Assembly: GCA_023136305.1 (NCBI GenBank)
Contig: JAGLSF010000027.1
Location: 1-12,585 of the forward strand
Source of the DNA: Spirochaetota bacterium
GTDB taxonomy: Bacteria; Spirochaetota; B62-G9; DRHN01
DNA: 12,585 bases
Reading direction: 5' to 3'
In this document: piece by piece, positions 1-5,985 of the stretch
Layout of the letters: every line of letters starts with the position of its first letter
How positions within the stretch are numbered: position 1 is the stretch's first letter
Made by a program: the position numbers and the translations under genes
Notes under the pieces: model-generated
The model's database searches: none
What the model was told of the DNA's origin: nothing
The model's input: the letters and a program-made list of their open reading frames with translations, nothing else

Positions 1-2
1 TG

Positions 3-476
3 GGAAAAGCAGCCGAGATAGCTCTGCAATCCGGAGCAGGCGGATTGATGATAGACCCCTTCTGTACAGGGCTGTCTGCTCTGGATTATCTGCGGCGAAA
101 CTTCGATGTTCCCATATATGCACACCGGGTGGGTTATGGACTGTTCTGTCTATGCCCAAATCTCAGTATCGAATACAGCGTGTTTACCAAGCTGTTCAGA
201 TTGCTGGGGGCTGATTTCTCACATGTTGGTGGTTTGTGGGGTAAATCAGAGGCATCTCGCCTGAAAACAGCAGGGTATCTGAGCATTCTCAGGAAAGATG
301 CATCTGTGGAACCGGCGTGGCCTGTGGTGACGGGGATCAGCCTGGAAAATATGAAGGATTATCACAGCTTCTATGGAGATGATACGCTGTTCATGGATCA
401 TATTGACATCTACAGGGATGTCGATAGTTCATGTAAAAAACTGCACATGCTGAAAGAAAAGCTGATTGGGTCCTAA
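3..476 (+). CDS. RuBisCO-like protein (form IV type), C-terminal 157 residues
   Basis: The 5' end is cut by the window; the frame is open from base 3. The fragment matches the C-terminal half of the RuBisCO large-subunit fold. It shows GLSALDYLRR, then PIYAHRVGYG (the His-Arg pair that corresponds to His294-Arg295 of RuBisCO), then TKLFRLLGADFSHVGG and WGK (equivalents of His327 and loop-6 Lys334), then PVVTGIS and a YGDD segment. After YGDD the family normally has a GGG-x-x-GHP phosphate-binding loop; here the text is MDHIDIYRDVD, so that loop is not recognisable. RuBisCO-like proteins act as enolases, isomerases, transcarboxylases or decarboxylases on sugar-derived compounds and do not fix CO2. 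An AAGGAG site overlaps its stop codon and serves the next gene, so it is probably co-transcribed with the two dehydrogenases. Family assignment is firm; the reaction is unknown. Confidence 0.82.
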   Translation, partial: GKAAEIALQSGAGGLMIDPFCTGLSALDYLRRNFDVPIYAHRVGYGLFCLCPNLSIEYSVFTKLFRLLGADFSHVGGLWGKSEASRLKTAGYLSILRKDASVEPAWPVVTGISLENMKDYHSFYGDDTLFMDHIDIYRDVDSSCKKLHMLKEKLIGS

Positions 477-491
477 GGAGAATTGGATTCT

Positions 492-1544
492 ATGGATGGG
501 AAAATGATGGCAGTGGTACTTCATGCGCCGGGAGATTTGCGCTATGAAGAGACGGATATTCCAAGGATTGGCGATCATGATGTTCTCCTGCGTATAAAAG
601 CTGCAGGAAATTGCGGTTCAGACCTGCATCGCATTATGGTTGAGGGGACCTATCATTTTCCCTGTATACCAGGGCATGAATTCTCAGGAGAGATTGCTGA
701 GACGGGTAAGCTCGTGCAGGGGCTTGAAAGGGGTGACCGGGTCACAGCAGCACCCCTTATACCCTGTATGCAGTGCGAGTGGTGTTTACAGGGGCAATTC
801 AATCTGTGTGAGGACTATGATTATGTCGGTTCCAGGTCCGATGGCGCCTTTGCTGAATACATGAAGATACCGGCATTCAATGTGGTGAAGCTGCCCGATG
901 AGGTGGATGATGAGTCGGGTGCCATGACGGACCCTGCTGCGGTTGCACTTCATGCTATTCGAAGGGGGGGCGGTATTCGAGTTGGAGAAACTGTTGCGGT
1001 GCTTGGTGCCGGGCCAATAGGCATGCTGGTGTGTCAGTGGGCAAGGATAAAAGGAGCCCGAAAAATCATCGGTACCGATGTAGTGCCTGAGAAGCTTCGT
1101 ATCCTCGAAGAAGTTGGGGCTGACGTCGTTATCAATGCAAAGGACGACGATGTAGTCGATAGAATCATGGATGAGACGGGGGGAGTTGGTGCTGACGTGA
1201 TAGTTGAAACGGCGGGTTCTGTACAGACCCATATTCAATCCCTGGTGGCCGCGAGAAAGCGGGGTAGAATAATACATATCGGCAGGGCCTATACCGATGT
1301 ATTGCTTCCAGACGATGTTTTTACGCAGATATTTCGTCGCGAGCTGAGCGTATTTGGTGCAGTCAACTCAAATTTCTCACCCCATGACCATGAGTGGAAA
1401 ACCACGGTGCAATACATGTCAATGGGAAGGCTCAAAACAAAACCTCTTATATCGCAGAGGCTCCAATTCTCACTGATACCTGAAACCTTTCGTAAAATGT
1501 ACAACAAGGAGCTGTTTTACAATAAGATTATCTTTACACCCTAA
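492..1544 (+). CDS. Zinc-dependent MDR dehydrogenase, galactitol-1-phosphate 5-dehydrogenase-like
   Basis: This is a 350-residue medium-chain dehydrogenase/reductase that oxidises a polyol or sugar alcohol with NAD. From the ATG at 492, the catalytic zinc ligands are Cys41 (in GNCGSDLH) and His62-Glu63 (in PGHEFSG). The structural zinc site is Cys92-x2-Cys95-x2-Cys98-x7-Cys106. The nucleotide fold has GAGPIG near residue 172, and an Asp follows the second strand (GTDVVPEKL), favouring NAD over NADP. The pattern LIPCMQC...YDYVGSRSDGAFAEY, the ETAG segment and the RREL...EW stretch resemble E. coli GatD (recalled from memory, not aligned), so a phosphorylated or plain alditol is a reasonable substrate. 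The start is uncertain: GGAG at 477-480 lies 11 nt before ATG 492 but only 2 nt before a TTG at 483, and ATG 504 would match the usual N-terminus. A run of seven G (964-970) lies inside the gene. Confidence 0.85.
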   Translation: MDGKMMAVVLHAPGDLRYEETDIPRIGDHDVLLRIKAAGNCGSDLHRIMVEGTYHFPCIPGHEFSGEIAETGKLVQGLERGDRVTAAPLIPCMQCEWCLQGQFNLCEDYDYVGSRSDGAFAEYMKIPAFNVVKLPDEVDDESGAMTDPAAVALHAIRRGGGIRVGETVAVLGAGPIGMLVCQWARIKGARKIIGTDVVPEKLRILEEVGADVVINAKDDDVVDRIMDETGGVGADVIVETAGSVQTHIQSLVAARKRGRIIHIGRAYTDVLLPDDVFTQIFRRELSVFGAVNSNFSPHDHEWKTTVQYMSMGRLKTKPLISQRLQFSLIPETFRKMYNKELFYNKIIFTP

Positions 1545-1571
1545 TCATAAATCTCGATCGGGAGCTTAATG

Positions 1572-2618
1572 ATGAAAGCTGCTGTGCTAACAGGTGTTCA
1601 GAGTATAGAGGTGAAAGATGTTCCGGAGCCTGAAATGCCTGACGGCGGAATTCTTATTGAGGTGGCAACCTGTGCAATTTGCGGTACCGATGTGAAGATG
1701 CATCGATATGGCTATGCTGCTGCCCTGCTTCCCCTTATCCCGGGGCATGAGCTTGCTGGAAATATTGTTCAGTCAGGCGCTGTGGAAGCAGGATATGCGG
1801 TGGGTGACCGGGTAACGATCAATCCAAATATACCCTGCGGTACCTGTTTCTACTGTACCCGCGGGCTTCAGACCGCATGTGACAATCTTTCAATCATTGG
1901 TGTCCACCGTAATGGTGGTTTCGCGAAGTATGTCGTCGTTCCACAGCAAGCGGTGAAACAGGGCTGTGTTTTCCACATTCCCGAGCATGTCTCATTTGAG
2001 GAAGCTGCACTTATTGACCCTGCTTCATGCGCAATAAACGCTGCTGAGCTTTCGTCGATAACTCCGGGAGATGTGGTGGTAATTATTGGGGCCGGTCCCG
2101 CGGGGTGTCTCAATACCGAGGTGAGTAGGGCCCGCGGCGCCTCAAAAATCATACTCATGCAGCGCTCACCCCGAAGGCTTGAACAGGCAATTTTTACCGA
2201 GGCGGATGTATTTGTCAACACATCGGAAGAGGATGCAGTAAACAGGGTGCTTGCCGAAACAGATGGACGAGGTGCCGACGTGGTTATTGTAGCCTGTGCT
2301 TCAACAGAGGCTCAGGAGCAGTCTGTTAAAATGGTCGCAAAAAGGGGGAACATCAATCTCTTTGGAGGTCTGCCCAGGGGGAGCCCCTCCATACAGTTTG
2401 AATCAAACCTCATTCATTACAAGGAATCCTATGTCACCGGCACACATGGCGGTTCAAATCGCCATTGTGGTATTGCCCTGGACATGATTTCCACGGGCCG
2501 TATCAAGGCAAAGGAGTACATCAGTTTCATCTTTGACTTGTCCGACTTTCATGAAGCACTGCAGAAGGCTGAACATAAGAAGGGATTGAAGGCTTTTGTC
2601 AGGCCTGATTCTGCATGA
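1572..2618 (+). CDS. Zinc-dependent MDR dehydrogenase, sorbitol/threonine dehydrogenase-like
   Basis: This is a second, clearly different zinc MDR enzyme of 348 residues. Catalytic zinc ligands are Cys37 (AICGTD) and His59-Glu60 (PGHELAG). The structural zinc Cys set is 89, 92, 95 and 103 (CGTCFYC...AC). The Rossmann motif is GAGPAG. The segment after the second strand reads LMQRSPRRLEQA. It lacks the acidic residue that binds the NAD ribose and is rich in Arg, which suggests NADP use or a broad preference (inference). The C-terminal part contains NLFGGLPRG and YKESYVTGTHG, typical of the enzymes usually annotated L-iditol or L-threonine dehydrogenase. GGGAG at 1560-1564 lies 7 nt before ATG 1572 and only 4 nt before the alternative ATG 1569, so 1572 is preferred. 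The 27-nt gap to the preceding gene supports one operon. The substrate is unknown. Confidence 0.85.
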   Translation: MKAAVLTGVQSIEVKDVPEPEMPDGGILIEVATCAICGTDVKMHRYGYAAALLPLIPGHELAGNIVQSGAVEAGYAVGDRVTINPNIPCGTCFYCTRGLQTACDNLSIIGVHRNGGFAKYVVVPQQAVKQGCVFHIPEHVSFEEAALIDPASCAINAAELSSITPGDVVVIIGAGPAGCLNTEVSRARGASKIILMQRSPRRLEQAIFTEADVFVNTSEEDAVNRVLAETDGRGADVVIVACASTEAQEQSVKMVAKRGNINLFGGLPRGSPSIQFESNLIHYKESYVTGTHGGSNRHCGIALDMISTGRIKAKEYISFIFDLSDFHEALQKAEHKKGLKAFVRPDSA

Positions 2619-2793
2619 CATTCTGAAGCTGTTTATACTGCTGTTTTCACATAACAGGATTGCCCACGATGTGTGTGATACTTGTTCGTCATGGAATGAC
2701 AGATTGGAATGAGGGCGGGTAACACCCATGTTTCATAGGGGCAGAGGTGATCATAAAATTTAAAGGACAGTGCGTACACGGAGGCAGTTCTAT
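2619..2793 (+). other. Intergenic gap between dehydrogenase and isomerase genes
   Basis: This 175-nt gap is the longest break within the catabolic cassette. It contains a short histidine-phosphatase-like reading frame (entered separately) and an inverted repeat CTGTT-7 nt-AACAG at 2641-2657, which could be an operator or a weak hairpin. It also holds a TAAAAT at 2754-2759 without a convincing -35, and the GGAGG (2780-2784) of the next gene. No clear terminator is visible. An internal promoter for the isomerase and regulator genes is possible but not shown. Confidence 0.4.
2669..2757 (+). pseudogene. Remnant of a histidine phosphatase (phosphoglycerate-mutase-like) gene, N-terminus only
   Basis: ATG 2669 opens a 17-codon frame ending at TAA 2720-2722 that reads MCVILVRHGMTDWNEGG. 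This is the hallmark N-terminus of the histidine phosphatase superfamily: a hydrophobic strand, the RHG motif with the phosphorylated His, then T-D-W-N. AGGA at 2656-2659 is 9 nt upstream. Functional members continue with R-x-Q-G-R-x-D; here the frame stops. In another frame at 2731-2757 the DNA encodes FHRGRGDHK, which resembles that continuation, as if a frameshift and loss of the remaining gene had occurred. The following isomerase gene starts at once, so a 200-residue protein cannot be present. The first segment is a strong motif match; the second is suggestive only. A chance match of the 17-residue peptide seems unlikely but is not excluded. Confidence 0.55.
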
Positions 2794-3720
2794 ATGTCAG
2801 AGATACTTCTTGGAGTAAACAACTGTTTCGCCATTGGCAGGTATTCGGAACCGGCAGCCTGGCTGGGGATTGTTAAAAATGAATTGGGCCTCAAGCATGT
2901 ACAGTTCTCCTACGATTTGCTTGATCCCGTGATCATAGACGATGAAACCTTTAAAAGCAAATGTCTGGAGATTAAAAGGCTTGCCGACAGCATGGGCGTC
3001 AGCATAGATACGGCGGTAACCGGCGAAGTGGTACACAAATTCAACTGTCTCCTGGAACCAGACCCGGCCTTACGAAAATGCTATCTTCGATGGTTTGAGA
3101 AGATGGTACGGGCAGGCGCCCTGCTTGGAGTGGATGGAGCAGGTGTGTATCTGGGAACCTTGAGTCAGACAGATCATGAAAACCTTAAACGCCGCAACTA
3201 CCTCATCGAGGTGCTGCTGGAGGGAATTACCCATCTGACAGCAATCGCCAGGGAGTCGAATCAGAAGTACTTTCTCTGGGAGCCCATGTCGGTACCGAGG
3301 GAGCTGCCATGCACCATTGACGAGACAAAGAGCATGATTGAACGGGCAAACGAGTTTTCACATGTACCCGTGAGGCTCTGTCTCGATGTGGGGCATGGTT
3401 ATATACGATCAGGAGACCCTCGAGACAGTGATGCATATACATGGCTTCGTGAGCTCGGACACCTGTCACCGGTCGTGCATATGCAGCAGACTGATGGCAA
3501 GGGAAGCCGGCATTGGCCTTTTACGGAGGAGTATAATAAAATTGGCGTCATTGTCCCCGAGCGTATCTTCGAAACGATCGAAGAAACGGGTATAGAAAAA
3601 ACCATTATTGTTTTCGAGTTTTTCTACTCTGCTCACGCAATACCTGATGAGAGCGCCATAGACAACTTGAAGGCGAGCGTTGAACACTGGCAGAATGCCC
3701 TGCAAAAGGTGTATGGATGA
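2794..3720 (+). CDS. TIM-barrel sugar (phosphate) isomerase/epimerase, AP-endonuclease-2 fold
   Basis: This is a 308-residue protein of the xylose-isomerase-like TIM-barrel family, whose members interconvert ketoses, aldoses or their phosphates using a divalent metal. Likely metal and catalytic residues are Glu163 (LWEPM), Asp198 and His201 (LCLDVGHG), the HMQQTDGKG stretch at 229-237, and a Glu in the late strand VFEFF. The N-terminus LGVNNCFAIGRY and the segment VQFSYDLLDP recall tetrulose-phosphate isomerases of the EryC/LerI type. This is from memory and not aligned; D-apiose-type or hydroxypyruvate-type isomerases are alternatives. ATG 2794 is chosen because GGAGG (2780-2784) lies 9 nt upstream; a GTG at 2770 in the same frame has no such site. 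The regulator gene follows after 40 nt. It probably acts on the ketose made by one of the upstream dehydrogenases (inference). Confidence 0.78.
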   Translation: MSEILLGVNNCFAIGRYSEPAAWLGIVKNELGLKHVQFSYDLLDPVIIDDETFKSKCLEIKRLADSMGVSIDTAVTGEVVHKFNCLLEPDPALRKCYLRWFEKMVRAGALLGVDGAGVYLGTLSQTDHENLKRRNYLIEVLLEGITHLTAIARESNQKYFLWEPMSVPRELPCTIDETKSMIERANEFSHVPVRLCLDVGHGYIRSGDPRDSDAYTWLRELGHLSPVVHMQQTDGKGSRHWPFTEEYNKIGVIVPERIFETIEETGIEKTIIVFEFFYSAHAIPDESAIDNLKASVEHWQNALQKVYG

Positions 3721-3760
3721 GCCGCATCAACAACGTTGAATCAGAGATTGGTAGAAAGCT

Positions 3761-4489
3761 ATGATCAATCGAAACTCCCCAATTCCCCTGTACTATCAAT
3801 TGATTCAGGAAATAAAGGACAAGATCGAGTCGGGAGTGTATGAACCGGGAGATACCATACCAACGGAAATTGAGCTCATGGAGCAGTTTGATGTCAGCAG
3901 GGCCACGGTTCGTCAGTCGATCCTGCATCTTGTGAATGAGGGCTATTTGAGGCGCATCAAGGCAAAGGGAACATTCGTCAATACAAGGCCCGAAAAACCC
4001 AAATTCATTGGTACCCTGAAGGGGTTTGCCCAGGAAATGACGCAGAAGGGCATAGCCTTTTCAACCAAGGTTCTTGAAAAACACATCATACCGGCACCTC
4101 TGAAAGTTTCAGAGAAGCTCAACATCGCCACAGAGGACCCGGTGTTCCATCTACATCGTCTCAGGTTCATCCACCACGAACCTGTGTTGATTGCCAACAG
4201 TTTCATCCCGGAGCAGCTCTGCCGCCACATCGAAGATATAGATTTTGAGCACAACTCACTCTACGATGTATTGGAGACAAATTACAGGATTACGCTTCAT
4301 CATGGGCGGCGGGATTTTGAACCTGCAATGCCTTTATCGGCCGAAGAGGTGAGGCTACTCGGTATTTCCTCAAAGACACCCATTCTCTACGTGGAAAGCC
4401 TTGTATATACGCAGGACAATACCCCTGTTGAGTATGTTGAGATCAAAATGAGGGGAAAGTTTACGGTTGACCTCATACAGCTGTTCTAA
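3761..4489 (+). CDS. GntR-family transcriptional regulator, HutC/UTRA subfamily
   Basis: This is a 242-residue cytoplasmic DNA-binding regulator. Residues 8-75 form the GntR winged helix-turn-helix, with PLYYQLIQEI, then SGVYEPGDTIPTEIEL, FDVSRATVRQS and the wing GTFV. Residues about 95-236 form a UTRA effector domain (FIGTLKGFAQEM at its start, then LHRLRFIHHEPVLIAN and a C-terminal strand with VEYVEIKMRGKF). UTRA domains bind small ligands such as sugar phosphates, and these proteins mostly repress the catabolic genes around them. Position at the 3' end of the cassette, 40 nt after the isomerase and on the same strand, suggests that it controls the upstream genes. The Shine-Dalgarno is weak (AGAAAG, 3752-3757). 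Operators cannot be assigned; the CTGTT/AACAG repeat at 2641-2657 is only a candidate. Confidence 0.9.
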   Translation: MINRNSPIPLYYQLIQEIKDKIESGVYEPGDTIPTEIELMEQFDVSRATVRQSILHLVNEGYLRRIKAKGTFVNTRPEKPKFIGTLKGFAQEMTQKGIAFSTKVLEKHIIPAPLKVSEKLNIATEDPVFHLHRLRFIHHEPVLIANSFIPEQLCRHIEDIDFEHNSLYDVLETNYRITLHHGRRDFEPAMPLSAEEVRLLGISSKTPILYVESLVYTQDNTPVEYVEIKMRGKFTVDLIQLF

Positions 4490-4663
4490 TCTCTAAATCA
4501 GGATCCAGCATGGCCGATTCCCAGCACAAGGACCTCATTCAACTACTGATTAGGCAGGGGACGCAGGTCGCATTTACAAAAACTTAACAGCGCATTACAT
4601 CATACGGGTTGTGATTGAGCCTTTTCAATACCGTATTTTTTACAGGTATTTTCAGCAGGTATT
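4490..4663. other. Convergent intergenic region between GntR regulator and diguanylate cyclase
   Basis: This 174-nt region separates the 3' ends of two converging genes. Apart from the hairpin at 4627-4652 it contains a 25-codon open frame (4510-4587) with AGGA 6 nt upstream but no recognisable product. A 10-nt near-repeat CAGGTATTTT / CAGGTATTTC lies at 4643-4652 and 4656-4665, the latter overlapping the cyclase stop codon. Confidence 0.5.
4627..4652 (+). terminator. Candidate intrinsic terminator between convergent genes
   Basis: AATACCGTA (4627-4635) pairs with TAC-A-GGTATT (4641-4650). This gives a 9-bp stem with one bulged A and a five-T loop, and the sequence then reads TT before a C. 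The stem is AT-rich and the T-tract short, so termination strength is doubtful. Its location just before the 3' end of the opposing cyclase gene fits a terminator of the regulator operon. Confidence 0.4.
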
Positions 4664-5872
4664 TCACCGGCGGGCACTGATTACCTGATTTCTTCCCGAC
4701 TCCTTTGCCCGGTACAGGGCTTTGTCCGCAGCCTGTATCACGGTAACGATACTCTGAGAGGTTGATGCCCGGTGCGCGACACCGCAGGAAACGGTGACGG
4801 ATATCGATTTTCTTTTTCCGATGTGGATCTTGAGAGCCTCTACACTCGACCGGACATTTTCTATGAGCGGATGTATCTCGTGGGTTTCCATTTTTGGAAA
4901 AAAAACGGCGAGCTCCTCACCTCCGTATCGACACAGAATACCGTCCGGCACCACTTCCTTCTGAATGGTCTGTGCAACGCTGATCAGTACGCTGTCGCCC
5001 GCCTGATGCCCCCAGGTGTCGTTCACCTTTTTAAAGTGGTCGATATCGATCATGGCAACGCCGAAGGGCGGTGTGGTGTTCAGCCTGGACTGCTCCTCGA
5101 TGATGCGGCTGCAGTAGTTGCGGTTGTATATCTGTAAAAGTGGGTCATAGGAGACACGGTGCTCGGTTCTCGAAAACCAGTGCACCACGATACCTGCGAT
5201 GAGATAGAGCAATGCTGCCATAAAGAGGAGCGGTATCAGCTGCGGTTTCGGTATTCTTCCCATCAATACGAGAATGATGACTGCATAGAAGTAGGAACAC
5301 CCGGTTATGATGCCGCCCAGGTGAAACTCCCTTCGCATGAGGAGGAAGCTGAGAACGAGTATGAGTATGGGCCAGTAGACAAGTGTCCAGGTCAATGTGT
5401 TAGGCTGCCCCCGCGGAAGGGTACCGGGGATCGGGAGTATCTGAAACATTACGAAAACCATGAAACAAATTTCACAAGTGACGAATATCCATGTCACGAG
5501 CTTTGTGGTGCGGTATTTTGCGTAAGAGGGGAGCAGGGTAATGAGAAGAAGATTCAATTGAGAGAGAGCGGCGATTAGGAAGGGGGACGGTTCTTTTGTA
5601 ATGCCGGGGAAAAACGGCACAAATAATATGAGCCCGAGGAGGGCCGCGAGATAACAGTGAAGGTACACCTTCAGGTTGTGCACACGCGGATATGAGAAAT
5701 GCCCCAGGAACAGGCAAAAAACCGAAAGACCTGTACCAGCGTAGGGGACTGCAATCAATATGTTGCTGAACAAATCAGGTGAGATGCGGCTAGACCCAAG
5801 GAGAGGGGAACCGATCATCAGAGGAGACAGGAGGAAAATGGCAAGTCCCCATCGGTCCTTCTTCGATCTCAT
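4664..5872 (-). CDS. Membrane-bound diguanylate cyclase (GGDEF domain)
   Basis: This 402-residue inner-membrane enzyme would make cyclic di-GMP from two GTP. Hydrophobic stretches at about 8-28, 35-58, 67-90, 97-116, 122-146, 161-179, 185-205 and 212-234 suggest 7-8 membrane helices forming a sensor module of no recognised type. The GGDEF domain covers about 240-400: YDPLLQIYNRN, MIDIDHFKKVND (274-285, metal-binding Asp), WGHQAGD, RYGGEEL (GGEEL at 317-321, active-type signature), VSCGVA and ADKALYRAKESGRNQV. The RxxD allosteric inhibitory site five residues before GGEE is absent (VPDG stands there), so product inhibition is probably weak. The start is supported by GAGGAG (5883-5878 on this strand) 5 nt before the ATG. 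It is transcribed alone, divergent from yqgE and convergent with the regulator. Its link to the neighbouring catabolic genes is unclear. Confidence 0.92.
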   Translation of the reverse strand: MRSKKDRWGLAIFLLSPLMIGSPLLGSSRISPDLFSNILIAVPYAGTGLSVFCLFLGHFSYPRVHNLKVYLHCYLAALLGLILFVPFFPGITKEPSPFLIAALSQLNLLLITLLPSYAKYRTTKLVTWIFVTCEICFMVFVMFQILPIPGTLPRGQPNTLTWTLVYWPILILVLSFLLMRREFHLGGIITGCSYFYAVIILVLMGRIPKPQLIPLLFMAALLYLIAGIVVHWFSRTEHRVSYDPLLQIYNRNYCSRIIEEQSRLNTTPPFGVAMIDIDHFKKVNDTWGHQAGDSVLISVAQTIQKEVVPDGILCRYGGEELAVFFPKMETHEIHPLIENVRSSVEALKIHIGKRKSISVTVSCGVAHRASTSQSIVTVIQAADKALYRAKESGRNQVISARR

Positions 5873-5912
5873 ACATGCTCCTCAATCTTACCTGAGACAG
5901 TTTGTGTTTAAA

Positions 5913-5941
5913 ATTATAGGAGATTTATGCGGGAAAGGAAA
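5913..5941 (-). promoter_or_regulatory. Candidate promoter of the diguanylate cyclase gene
   Basis: On the minus strand a perfect TATAAT lies at 5918-5913, about 40 nt upstream of the cyclase start codon. The hexamer 17 nt further upstream, TTTCCT (5941-5936), is a poor -35 match. The -10 overlaps, on the other strand, the Shine-Dalgarno of the short leader frame before yqgE. Confidence 0.45.
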
Positions 5942-5983
5942 AATATTCCCTCTCCGATTATGGTTCGTGCTATACTGGGATAG
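5927..5983 (+). CDS. Possible 18-residue leader peptide upstream of yqgE
   Basis: ATG 5927 follows an AGGAG (5918-5922) by 4 nt, the best ribosome-binding site in this intergenic region. The frame reads MRERKNIPSPIMVRAILG and stops at TAG 5981-5983, two nucleotides before the yqgE ATG at 5986. The stop-restart geometry would couple yqgE translation to this peptide. The peptide has no recognised function and may be fortuitous. Confidence 0.35.
   Translation: MRERKNIPSPIMVRAILG
5968..5976 (+). promoter_or_regulatory. Candidate extended -10 promoter element ahead of yqgE
   Basis: TGCTATACT matches the extended -10 form TGnTATAAT with one mismatch. No good -35 is visible 16-18 nt upstream. Initiation here would fall at about 5983, almost at the ATG 5986, giving a near-leaderless message or one that starts translation at the later ATG 6103. 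Confidence 0.3.
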
Positions 5984-5985
5984 CT

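Noticed and set aside
964..970. Run of seven G in the GatD-like gene as a possible phase-variable tract
   Set aside because: The frame is intact and the run encodes an ordinary Gly-Gly stretch; one tract without an associated surface gene is weak evidence.
786..1277. Long minus-strand open frame (163 codons) inside the first dehydrogenase gene
   Set aside because: It is antisense to a well-supported MDR gene, shows no domain and has no good ribosome-binding site.
5159..5578. Plus-strand open frame of 139 codons opposite the diguanylate cyclase
   Set aside because: The translation is highly charged and low in family-like features; it is the antisense of hydrophobic helices of the cyclase.
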